A stretch of DNA of 64,000 bases from Byssothecium circinans (lineage: Eukaryota > Ascomycota > Dothideomycetes > Pleosporales > Massarinaceae): contig ML977003.1 in assembly GCA_010015675.1 (NCBI GenBank), positions 492,440-556,439 on the forward strand. The letters run 5' to 3'. The notes under the pieces were generated by a model. That model saw nothing but the letters and a program-made list of their open reading frames with translations. It had not been told where the DNA came from and did not search any database. The translations under genes and the position numbers were made by a program. Of the stretch, positions 35,511 to 47,100 are shown piece by piece; within the stretch, counting starts at the first letter, position 1; the number at the start of each line of letters is the position of its first letter.

Positions 35511-38500
35511 TTAGTCTAGTTCTTGCGCTGCGACCATGCCTGCATATATACCACCAAAAGCCACGAGGTCGTCGTGCCTCCCTTGTTCAACTATCGTACC
35601 GTTATCGAAAACAAAAATGCGGTCGGCATGTTGCACGCTTGCCAAGCGATGAGCAATCATGATGGTCGTTCGGCCTTTTGAAGCAGCCGCAATGGCTCTT
35701 CGGATCTCTCGCTCAGTGTTTGCATCGAGCTGCGAAGTGGCCTCGTCCAGCAACAGAACTTCTGGGTTCCTGATTAATGCGCGAGCGATCGCAAGTCGTT
35801 GCCTCTGGCCACCGGAGAGTTTAGAGCCATGGGCGCCAACCTCTGTATTGTATCCTTCCGGAAGGCTCATGATGAAGTCGTGGAGTTCACACTTCTTCGC
35901 GACTGCAACGATATCGTCTTCACTGACTTCAACCCCCGGCTTCGCGCCCAATCCGATGTTGAACTTGACGGAACCTGGGAAGAGATCGGGCTCTTGTTCA
36001 ACTAGACCCAGTCGCGCTCTGTGAGCCTGCACATCGCCCTTCCGTATGTCTTGCCCGTCAAGGAGCACTTCACCAGAAGAAGGGTCGAAGAACCTCTCGA
36101 TCAAGTGCACCGTACTGCTTTTCCCGGCACCACTACGTCCAACAAAGGCGACGTATTCGCCGGACCGGATTGAAAATGAGACGTCGCGCAATGCTGCCAC
36201 ATCTGGTCGCGTCGCATAGTATAGGCTTACACCCCTAAACTCGAGTTCTCCAGTACTACCTGGAGTAGTGTGGTTGTCCAAAAGGGTAGCTGTAGTGTTG
36301 TCGTTATCATCTGGTAGTGTGAGATCTTGGTTCGTAATGATCGACGGTTTCTCGTCATGGAGAGCAAAGATGCTCTGTGCTGCCGTCTTCGCTCGTGTGA
36401 TTTCAGGAGCAAGACTGAACAGCTGACCAGCAGCTTGTGCTGAGAATAGAAGAGCAGGCAAGACGATGAAGAAATCACGTTGCGTATATGCTCCGCTTCG
36501 AACTTGTTTGGAGCCCCTGGATAGGTCAGCGGTGCCATTGATGAGACCTGAAGCGTGCATACCACCAGTATGCCAATGCATACACAAAGTAAGTTATTGA
36601 CAGAGAAAAGGCGAGCATGATATTTCCCAGGATGCTAAACTTTAGGCCCTCCTGATAAGGCCCCTGAATCGCCGCGCGGTACTTTTGGAAGAAGTGTCGT
36701 TCTCTGCCCAATGCTGCCACTGTCTGTATTGCAGCACATGCTTCAGAAGCTATAGCTGCAGCCGAGTTGTACGCCGTCTGGTGCCTTTCTTCGGCCTTTG
36801 CGAGAATCCGTAAGCGAAAAAAGCCTGCAAACAGCATCACAGGCACTGCCGCAAGTAACACAATAGCAATCTTCCAAGCAACAATATGTGCCAAGATAAT
36901 TCCGCCAATGACTGATGTGGCGATGGAAAAGAACGTCCCGAGGATGACGCCCGAGAGACCGCTTATGTGGCCGCTGTCCATGTTGAGTGTTGACATGAGG
37001 TTGTGGTGCGAGTGTCCTGGCTTGGAGAACCAGGCAATGTCCTGTACGAGGATCGTTTTGAACGAGACGTCCCGCACGCGAAGAACCAGGTTTTCTGAAA
37101 CAAGGCCAAAGGCTCCACCACCACAAGAACGCGATATCAAGGCCACAACTGCGAGAACAAAGAAGAGGAGACAGTATAGAGAAATCTTGGATGCCAACTG
37201 AGGTGAATTGGACGTATCGTTGAGCAGTTCCACAAGGCTACCAAAGACCAATGCCTCTCCAACGGTGATACCTCCGCTTGCGAGCGAAGCCAGCAGTCCA
37301 ATGGCGATTGCTGGTGCTTCTGCTCTGCTTAGCGAAAGAGAGCGTGAAATGAGCTCGCCCGTGCCCTTCTTTGCTGGCTCACCCGGCGCTAGTGAATCTG
37401 TGCTTGAGGTCGCCTGGGGTGCTTTAGTTACTTGTGTAGCATCATGGTGGAGCGATTCGGCACCAGAGACCAGCGTCGAAGTTGTGGACTGGGTATGTTT
37501 CTTGTCAAACTGCTGGGCTCTAATAAGTTCGCTGTACAACCCGTTCGCTCTAACGAGGTCATCGTGAGAGCCAGCTTCGGTTACAGCACCATCTTTCATC
37601 ACGATGATTCTGTCTGCATCCTTCACCGTTGCGAGGCGATGCGCGATGACGATGGTCGTTCTGCCGGAAGTCGCAGAACTCCGTCGGAGGTTCTCAAGCA
37701 CTGCGGCCTCGCTTGTGGCGTCCAGTGCGCTCGTGTACTCATCGAGGATGAGGATGCTCGGATTGCCGACCAAGGCTCGGGCCAAGCAGATCCTCTGCTT
37801 CTGACCGCCTGAAAGGAGGGAGTGATGGCCAGAGCCGATCTTGGTATTTACACCGTCCGGTAGATGCTCAAGAAAGTTACAGTACGCGTCGCCGGCGGCA
37901 GCATTGCATCTTGCTATGGCCTCTTCTTCCGTGACTTCTTCACCTTCGGGTATGCCAAGCATGATGTTTTCCTAAGCAAAGAGAAAAATTCAGCAAAGCT
38001 TAAGCAGAGGGGCTGCGTTGCAAGACTCTAGCGCAATATGTATCTGGAGATTGGCTTACAAGAATAGTGCCGGTAAACAAGACGGGACTCTGGGTAACAA
38101 GAGCAATATGTGAACGAAGACTTTTGATGTTGATGTTCCTAAGATCAACGTCTCCTAGCTTCACCTTCCCGGTCGGTGGATCGTACAGGCGAAGTAGGAG
38201 AGCCGCCATGGTGCTTTTCCCACTACCTGACGGACCGACCAGCCCTGTGACTTTGCCGGACGGAATAGTCAGATCCACCCCCTCAAGCACTCTTTCAGTA
38301 GGCCGAGCTGGGTAGACAAACGTGACGTCTTGGAGCTTTATGTCCTGCTCAAAGTCGGAACGTTGCAGCACCTTTCCCTCCGCAGAATAGACATCAATGT
38401 CAGCAGTCGGATGGTCGAGTATATCGAACACAGACTGTCCAGCTGCCGCCGCCAAAGCAAATGTTTGAATAAAGGGACCGACTTGTCCAACAACAAAAGA

Positions 38501-39644
38501 TGCATCCAGGATCAGGAAGACGACCGCATATATAGTACCGGCTTCAGCGCTCCCTTGGCGTATTCGATCGCCATACCAGAATGCAAGCGCATTTGCTGCA
38601 TATGCGACGAAGTAAATACCGCCCAACATGAGGGCACCAATGATGCTTTTCTTGATACCTGCACGAAGAGCTTTGCGGAGAAATTCGATGTGGTCTTGAG
38701 CAAGCCGCCTTGAGACACCGAATGCTTGCACAATTTGGACTCCACGGAAAGCGCTCTCGGCAACGGCGGTGGCCTGTTCCGTGAAGGAGTCAGCTTGCTT
38801 GGCAAATCTGGAGATGTATTTCGTGCCGAGTATGACAATCAGAGTCATTGAAGGAATGACGGAGACGAAGCTGGAAGGTTAGCTAAGTATTTGAGGTTAG
38901 ATCGTCTGTTTCCACTTACAGGACGCCTGTAAGGCGCGCATTGAGGATGAAGCCCACAGTAAATGCGGCAACGAAGTAGCTGATGGATGCAATGAAGAGG
39001 CCAACTTTTTCCGAAGTCCCAAGCTGGATCGTCTGCGTCCTTGCCGTGAGAATGTTCGTCATATCGGGCGAGACGGTATCAAAGTAAGTCTGATCCATAC
39101 CCAAAGCTCGTTCAACGAGCCTTTCTCGCGTCCTTCTCGAAACTCTCTCACCGATGATGGCCCAACATACCGACCAGCCCCACGTAACGACGAAGAAGGC
39201 GACAGCAGTGGCCATGAGCTGAATCAAGCGAGTTCGTAGATCATCCTCGTCGGGAGGGAAGTTGTTGATGATCTTGCCCAAGATGACGCCGATAAGAGGC
39301 AGGGGAACACCTGCGGCAACAGCCAGCACGAAGCCCAGGAACAAGATGCATCTCGATTGGGAGTCGTCCAGCGGCCGGTAAAGAGATAGGTAGGATGATT
39401 TGAAGGGATTCAGGCCCAATATCTGGCGAAGGAAGCTTTGGCGGACCAAGCCCATGTTACGGGTCCCTTGATGGAGGGAGAGCGATGCGAGGTCGACATG
39501 TCCGTCCCATTGCGAGTCTCGGCATATTGAATGTTGAGATTCCGGTTCGGAGTCGTCCAACAAGTGTATGTCGGAAGCATCGTCAGCGAGCTGTCCGCCC
39601 ATTAGGGGGTGGGCGTGCCCTGGTATGGCCTGGATGGGCTCCAT
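35511..39644 (-). CDS. Full-size ABCB/MDR-type ABC transporter of the siderophore cluster
   Basis: Minus-strand exons 39644-38920, 38870-38060, 37971-36563 and 36516-35511; introns 49, 88, 46 nt; product 1,316 residues in the order TMD1-NBD1-TMD2-NBD2. NBD1: Walker A GPSGSGKST (about 458), signature LLSGGQKQR (about 565), Walker B ILILDEYTSALDA, H-loop IVIAHRLA. NBD2: Walker A GRSGAGKSS (about 1109), signature KLSGGQRQR (about 1215), Walker B VLLLDEATSQLD, H-loop IMIAHRLA. Where Walker B usually ends in DE-A-T-S-A, NBD1 has DEYTSALD; both catalytic Glu are present, so both sites look competent. It is divergent from the NRPS over a shared promoter with three iron-GATA motifs. ABCB transporters beside ferricrocin synthetase genes are known in other ascomycetes. 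Its cargo could be siderophore, precursor or something unrelated; vacuolar or plasma-membrane location cannot be told from sequence. Confidence 0.93.
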
Positions 39645-40144
39645 GGCGACGGGCTAGAAACAGAACAACGAAGGGCAGGCGCGTAGTTTTCAATCAGCTA
39701 CCTAAATAGGTAGTACCTGTATTGGGGAAAACATGATGGATTTAGCGGGCGTGAGATGGGTTGAGTGGTTGCAAGCAGCCCGAGTTGGTCTGATCGGGGT
39801 CGATGACGGGAGACGGGCGAAGAGAAAAAGGCATGGTGTCACTTGTCACTCGCGTAATTCACGTATTCTCCACTGGGCGGGGTTAGCCAGCCGCGGACAG
39901 GATGCCGGTCGGCCTCGATTGTTATTTCGCCATATCCATATCGACTTGTTCACGTCAAGTGTGCCGTGCATTGTTGACCGAGTGGGAGTATACTAGAACC
40001 AGAGGAAGAGACGCCATGTCAAGATTGAAGGGGTCAGCTCCTGTGGAAGGCAGAGCGGCATCCGCTAATAGATATGTAGCACTCGAATCATGTTTAATGT
40101 AGATAGTTATTCCGTGCGCGGTCTCGGGTCATGTCCCACAAGCG

Positions 40145-40153
40145 TTATCAGAT
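40145..40153 (-). promoter_or_regulatory. ATCWGATAA iron-GATA site, ABC/NRPS promoter
   Basis: Exact ATCTGATAA on the minus strand, 501 bp upstream of the ABC-transporter ATG. Confidence 0.65.
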
Positions 40154-40233
40154 CCGCCTGGCAGGACTTCGGATGGGTGGTGCGCATGTGTGGTGTAGGC
40201 TTAGGTACCGGCTATGCAGGGGTAATTTTCGAT

Positions 40234-40242
40234 TTATCAGAT
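40234..40242 (-). promoter_or_regulatory. ATCWGATAA iron-GATA site, ABC/NRPS promoter
   Basis: Exact ATCTGATAA on the minus strand, 80 bp from the previous site. Confidence 0.65.
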
Positions 40243-40675
40243 GATCACGTCGGTCCCGAGGTCTTCCACCGCCCGAAGTCGGCGTTGAGTCGTTGACACT
40301 TGACAGCAGTGGGCACTGCGTAAGAAGGCGTACTGACACAGAGGAATGCATGGCGGATGGGGCGAGATGTCCTGTAGCCAGCCAGGGTAAGATGGGATGG
40401 GATGGGCAGCTGCCTTCCGCGGGTGGGTGGTCGCTGCCGCTTTGCCTGCCCTCGGTCGCTGCTGCCTCTTTATTGCGAGGAGGGCAGGTGCGGTGAGTGT
40501 TCAACGGCAGGCGCAGTCGCTCTGACCTTCTCGTTGTATTCCGCATCTTTTCATCTCCATCTCCATCTCCATCTCACTCCTCGTTTTCTCCCCTCCCCTG
40601 TACAGCCAGCCATGCATGACGGGTACAGTCGTGCATCATACACGGCTTTTCAGTGGACCCGCTAACGACCCTTCC

Positions 40676-40684
40676 ATCTGATAA
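40676..40684 (+). promoter_or_regulatory. ATCWGATAA iron-GATA site, NRPS promoter
   Basis: Exact ATCTGATAA on the plus strand, about 480 bp upstream of the NRPS ATG. Confidence 0.65.
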
Positions 40685-40971
40685 CCATCCCGGCCCCAAC
40701 CTCGATTCGTTACGTCTTCCATGTCCATACGTTATTACCTTCGGGAATCCAAAGGCGAAAATCCATCGCACTAGAGTGGACACCTTGTCGCTCCTTCTCC
40801 TTCCGCGTCGCTCCAATATTCGACCTCCTGTCCTCTGTCGCCAAAGCAGAACATACCTTGCCGTGGCACTCGGCTACATTTACACTTTCGACACTTCCGA
40901 CGCCTGGCTATGCATAACGCTCATTCATCCATACTCTCAGCTAAGAGAAGACAACACGGTCCAGGTTGGCC

Positions 40972-40989
40972 AACACGTGCTCACGTGTT
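40972..40989. promoter_or_regulatory. Palindromic pair of CACGTG E-boxes
   Basis: AACACGTG, CT, CACGTGTT: a perfect 8-bp inverted repeat containing two CACGTG E-boxes, about 175 bp upstream of the NRPS start. The likely binder is a bHLH factor; which one is unknown. Confidence 0.55.
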
Positions 40990-41162
40990 CGCCATCGTCA
41001 CGCCTTTTTCGCTTCCATTACTCATACTTGTCTAGCCAATCACTGCATCGCCGTTTCTCATCAGTCCCAGGTTACACAGCACGGAAGCGTCAAAACGCTC
41101 CTGGAGCATTAACATTGTTTCTCGGGTGGGAGAAAAGGGTTCGGTGGTAACAAGTCGAAAAG

Positions 41163-44100
41163 ATGTTTTTGCAACGCGAGCCAATCCCAGGGCTGTCCGT
41201 CCTCAACCGGCAACCCAAGTCATTAGACGGTCCTCGACTTCTCCATGACCTGGTTCGGAACTCTTCACCTACAAATGCACCTGCTATCGATTTCCTGGAA
41301 CATGGGTCGAAGAAGCGGGCACTTACCTACGAACATCTACATGCTTCGAGCGATACCCTCGCGAGGAACATCACCCGATCCCTAGCAGGGCTGAAAAACG
41401 CCTCTGCTATTGTACCCGTTCTACTCCCACAGTCGCCGGAACTTTACGTCACCTTACTGGCCATCCTGAAGGCTGGCAAAGCATTCTGTCCCATCGGCCT
41501 AGACACTCCCAAGGAACGTCTGGAATTCATCCTCGGAGATATATCTGCAAATATTCTCATCACAGATTCATCATTTACATCTTGCCTCGAAAATCTACAC
41601 GTCCTGCCCATTGACGAAGCGCTCTCAGAACACAATGATGCATCACATACAAAACCACCCCGTTCCAAGACCACGGATTTGGCCTATGTCTTATACACTT
41701 CTGGATCAACGGGGCTACCCAAGGCGGTGAGCGTCTCGCACCGCGCTATTACACAGAGCTTGCTAGCTCATGACCGACACATCCCTCGCTTTTCGCGCTT
41801 TTTGCAGTTTGCCGCTCCTACATTCGATGTGTCCATTTTCGAAATATTCTTCCCCCTGTACAGAGGATGCACCCTGGTCGGCTGCACTCGTCCCCAGATG
41901 CTCAGTGATCTGCCCGGAATAATTACATCACTCAGCATCGATGCCGCCGAACTTACACCCACTGTTGTCAGTAACTTGCTCAAAAGACGCTCGAATGTAC
42001 CTGGACTGAAGCTGTTGCTCACCATCGGCGAAATGCTGACTCGCCATGTGATAGAGGAATTCGGCGGGAAGAGCCCCGAAGCCAGTATTCTTTGGGGCAT
42101 GTACGGACCGACTGAGGCTGCAATCCATTGCACGTTGCAACCACGTTTCACAACCGACTTCTCCGTCGGCAACATCGGTGTACCATTCGACACTGTATCC
42201 GCCTTCATAGCTCTACCGATTCCTAGCGGAAGCGCGGACTCAAGGATTACCATTCTGCCCACTGGGGAAATCGGGGAACTAGTCATCGGTGGGCTCCAGG
42301 TTGCGGAAGAGTATCTCAACCGACCAGAGCTGACCGAGGCGGCCTTCGTCAGAGATCCTGAACTTGGCTACCTGTACAGGACAGGCGACAAAGCCCGACT
42401 CACTCTTGAAGGTACTCTGGAATGCTTAGGCCGCATTGTTTCTGGCCAGGTCAAACTTCGAGGGCAACGTGTTGAGCTAGGCGAAATTGAAGATATCATC
42501 TTGAAGGCTGGCGCTTGCAATAGTACTACTGTTTTGATTATCGAGGATGCGCTAGTGGCATTTTGCGCTATCAGTTCTGACGAATTCACTACGGATCTCG
42601 TATTCACCGCTTGCAGACTTCGGCTCCCAAACTACATGGTACCATCAGAAGTTATTCCTGTCAAGAGCATGCCACAGCTTCCATCAGGAAAGATTGACAG
42701 GAAAGCCCTTGAAGCGCAGTTTCTACAGAACCGTCGTCAAAATGGGACGTCGACATCTCTGCTAAAAGGCGAAACAGAATCCTATCTTGCCGATATCATC
42801 CGCAAGAATCTAAGCCAAGATGAAGGCGAAGAAGGGCCCTACGATTTGACCACCGTCGACTCTTTGCACTCCATACTCATCGCCTCAGCACTTCGCGAAC
42901 GAGGGTACACCATTGCGCCTGTTGACATCCTATCAGCGCGGACTTTAACTCAACTTGCTCAAATGTGTGGAAAAGTTGGCAAAAGTGAACCGACGAGAGC
43001 ACTGAATTTGCATTCTATGCAGATTCCGGTGAATGCAGTTCGTGAGCTTTGGGAAGTACGCGATGACGTTCAGGAAATTTTCCCTTGTACTCCCCTACAA
43101 GAGGCGATGCTCACAGAAACCGACATCAAGCCGAGTGCGTACTGCAACTGGATTGAAGTCGAGCTTCAGCAACCTTTGACATGTGGGCAGATTCGGCAAC
43201 ACTTGGAGCACCTCGTCGCCGAAAATCAAATACTCCGCACGGGTTTCCTTGCTACCACATCTACATCGGAATCATTCATACAGGTTGTGTGGAAGAGCCT
43301 TGCGCCTTTTGCAATCCGAGAAGTGATGGCTTTCTCCAGATCATACTCCCTCGGCTCGATAGATTCGCTCTTACGCCCGTTGTCTATCCAGATCATCGCC
43401 AGCTCTCCAAAACCGCGGCTGCTATTCCAAATCCACCATGCCTTGTATGATGGGTGGTCTTTCGATCTTCTCATGCATGACCTGAACCAACTTATATTGG
43501 GCCGAGCGGTAAAACACCGCCCGCAATATCGCGACGTCGTTCAGTACTACAAGGAACTACCGCACGAGGACCTATCCAAGGCGGAAGCCTACTGGTCTCG
43601 CTTGTTGCATGGCTTCAGTCCGAAGCCGATGACCAACTTCAACGGCAGACTAATGCGCAGTGATGGACTCTGTACTGTCCGTGGTGAGACGAGCGTTGAC
43701 GCGCGATCGCTCTTTGCACGCGCAAACACATTGTCGATGAATCCTCAAGTCTTCTTCCAGGCTGCGGTTGCGTATGTGGTCAGTCTATACATGGGGTCTT
43801 CTGACGCTGTGATCGGGACTGTCACATCTGGGCGGACAATCCCTCTAGCCCGCGTAGAAGATGTCATCGGGCCATGTTTAGCCTCACTTCCGTTCCGGCT
43901 CAAGCTCTCAGAGTCCGCGACCGTCAAGGATATTCTGAAGGAAACTCAAAAAGCGAATCGAAGTTTGCTACAACACTGCACCCTACCGTTGCGCGATATC
44001 ACAAAATTGTGCGGACTTCGCCCTGGTAAGCGCTTGTTTGATGTGTTATTTGTGTGGCAACAGTCACTTGTCTCGAATGACAACGAGAACCTCCGATTGA

Positions 44101-47100
44101 AGGTAGTGGACAGTGAAGACTGTCTGGAGTCTAAACTCATCCTTGAATTCGAACCCCGAGAAGATCGCATCCTCTATCGGACAACATATGATCCGTCCAT
44201 CATCCCGGAAAAGCAAGTGCGATTCCTTTCCCTTCAGATCGATCACGTCGTCACATACTTCCTTTCCCACATCAACAGCCGAGTATGCGATATCGCAGGA
44301 TGTTTTAGTCCCAACATAACTTCCATCGCAAATCCAGCGCCACGACGAGTGCTATTCCAACGTGGACCGGCTCATGCGGTTGAGGAATGGGCTGCGAGAG
44401 CGCCTAAGAAGGATGCACTCGTCTTGGGAGCTGTTGTGGACGGCGTAATGCAGGCTGGAGAAACATTGACCTATGCATCGCTAAATGCGCGTGCGAATCA
44501 ACTCGCTTGCACACTTATCGAGCATGGTGTTGGGAAAGATCAGCTCCTATGTATCATCATGGACAAGTGCATCGACCTCTACGTCTCTATTCTCGCGGCC
44601 CTCAAAGTTGGGTGCGGTTACTTGCCAATCACTCCAGACACACCTCTAGAACGGGTTAGACGAATCCTCGCAGATGCCGAAGTTGATATTTGCATCAGCA
44701 ATTCTTTGGTGTCTGATGGCTTGCCACGAGATGAATGTATAGTCCTGGAGCTCGACAAGCTAGACTTGTTGCACTGCTCGGACCAGAACTTGGAGATTCC
44801 GTACGACGGATCCCATCTTGCCTATGCCATTTTCACGTCTGGTAGCACCGGAAATCCCAAGGGCGTTCTCATTACCCAGGATAATCTAATGAGTAATCTC
44901 GAATACCTTTCCTCACTGTATCCGATCTCAAGCGACTCGCGTCTACTACAATGTTGCTCTCAAGGATTTGATGTCTCAGTCTTCGAGATCTTCTTCTCAT
45001 GGTACGTTGGCATAACCTTATGCACCGCGACTAAGACCGATCTATTCTACGACTTCGGGGCCGCAATCAACAGTTTGGACATTACACATCTAAGCTTGAC
45101 TCCGACAGTTGCAGGACTGGTGGATCCTAGTCAAGTGCCAAAGGTCAAGTTCCTCGTCACCGCAGGCGAGGCTTTGACTGAGAATGTGAGAAGAAAATGG
45201 GCAGGGAAAGGACTGTTTCAAGGTGGGTTCACTGAACGAAATTCACATCATCGCTAAAAAGATGACAGGATACGGACCCTCCGAAACGACCAACATCTGC
45301 ACTGCTCGTCCTTACGTGACCGCTGACGATCTGATAAACAACATCGGCAAGCCGTTTCCTAATACTTCAGCCCTGGTGCTGGCTCCAGGGATGGACCACA
45401 TTTTAGCTCGTGGTGCAGTTGGCGAGCTTTGCTTTGGAGGAGCGCAGGTTTTCCGCGGGTATCTCAAGATGCCGCAATTGAATGCAGAGAAAATCGTCAA
45501 CCATCCGCAATACGGTCGCCTCTATCGCTCAGGAGACATGGGACTTCTACTCCCGGATGATTCGATTCTATGCACCGGACGTATCGATGACCAGGTCAAG
45601 ATCCGGGGTCAGAGGGTGGAGCTTGGGGAGATAACTTCTACCGTTCTCGACCACCCTTCAGTGGCAGATTGCACTACCTTGCTAGTTCAACACGAACACG
45701 GTGCGCAAGGTCTTGTATGCTTTTGGGTCCCTACGAGAGCATCGGCCACTGCCTTCAAGATGCTCCCACCTGTCGAATTCCGCTCCATCGTTATCGATTT
45801 ATTCGAAACAGCGTCGCTACAACTGCCTTCTTACATGGTTCCATCACATTTTGTGCCAATCACGTGCATCCCAATGACGCAACAAGCAAAGATAGACAAA
45901 CGCTTTCTAAAATCAACATTCGAAAGCCTACCAACTGGCTGGCTAGATTCTACAGCCTCAAGTCAAGAATCGGAAGACTTAATCGAAGAGCTTTCAACAT
46001 CTGAGCAGAAGATTGTAGAAGTGCTAGCTCGCACGCTCAATATGCAAGTTGGAGACGTTCGACGATCATCATCTTTCTTCAATCTCGGCATAGACTCGGT
46101 ATCTGGAATACGCGTCGCCCAAGGCCTCAGAAACGCTGGTTTTGATCAAGCATCTGTTTCCAGAATTTTGGAAAATCCATCCGTGAAACGGCTGTCGCTG
46201 GCTATGACTCAGGAATCGAGAACTCAGACACTGACCACAAGTCGACAAATTTCGGTATCCGATGTTTTTAACACAGACTTGGTCGCTCAGATCAAGAACC
46301 AGTTTCGAAGCCGTGGAGAAGAAGTCCAGGAGATCCTTCCATGCACTCCACTTCAGGAAGCTATGCTGTCCAACATCTCTCCATCCGAATTGGGTTCATA
46401 CTACAACACAATGGTTTTCGAGGTGTATGGCCAGCTTGATCATTTGAAGCAATGCTGGGAGTGCATGTTCGAACGCCACCAAATTCTACGAACTGCTTTC
46501 ATCGCCACCGACGATGCGCAGTACGCTTTCGCGCAGGTTGTTCTTGCGCCAAAGGCAGTGCAGTGGCAATTAATCGGGCCCAATATCAACACTGCCACAC
46601 ATTTCAAAAGGCAACTTCAGGATCTTCTTGCAAAGCAACTTCCACCTGTGCAAGTCGGGATTCAGCGATTCGCAGCCTCAGCCAGGATCGTCTTCTCATG
46701 CCATCATGCGCTATATGATGGGTCGGCGATCTCAACCTTGCTTCATGAAATCCAGAAGACTTATAGAGAGGGGAAGTTGCCACAACCCATTTCCTACGAA
46801 AAGTATCTGCGGCATATGATCAACCAAGATTACGTGGCAGCAGAGGACTTTTGGGCTTCCCATCTGACTGGCTTTGAGCCAACGGTTTTCCCAAATATAT
46901 CGAACCGAGCCCCACAAGCCTGCTCCAAGAACTTTGCGGTCGAGCGCGTACTTACAACGTCACTAAGCGATGCACTTGAATTCTGCCAATCATCTTCTAT
47001 CTCACTCCTCGCGTTGATACAGGCTTCCTGGGCGAAACTACTGCATTTCTGCACCGGCGAAAATGACATATGCTTTGGGAATGTGGTTAGCGGGCGTACA

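Larger units (their letters stand above)
39645..41162. promoter_or_regulatory. Divergent promoter ABC transporter / NRPS
   Basis: 1.52 kb separate the two start codons. Three exact ATCWGATAA motifs lie at 40145-40153 (-), 40234-40242 (-) and 40676-40684 (+). A perfect inverted repeat of two E-boxes, AACACGTG and CACGTGTT separated by 2 bp, lies at 40972-40989. A CCAAT box at 41036-41040, followed by 12 bases and GTT, fits the CSAATN12RWT pattern proposed for HapX with the CCAAT-binding complex. The ORFs here are short and featureless. Confidence 0.7.

Noticed and set aside
45223..45268. NRPS split into two separate genes (stop at 45257)
   Set aside because: The break lies in the middle of A2; a 46-nt intron with GTGGGT and CAG restores LFQGYGPSE, the conserved A5 motif, so it is one gene.
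45329..45337. ATCTGATAA match inside the NRPS
   Set aside because: Lies within coding sequence of A2 and is expected about once by chance in a window of this size.
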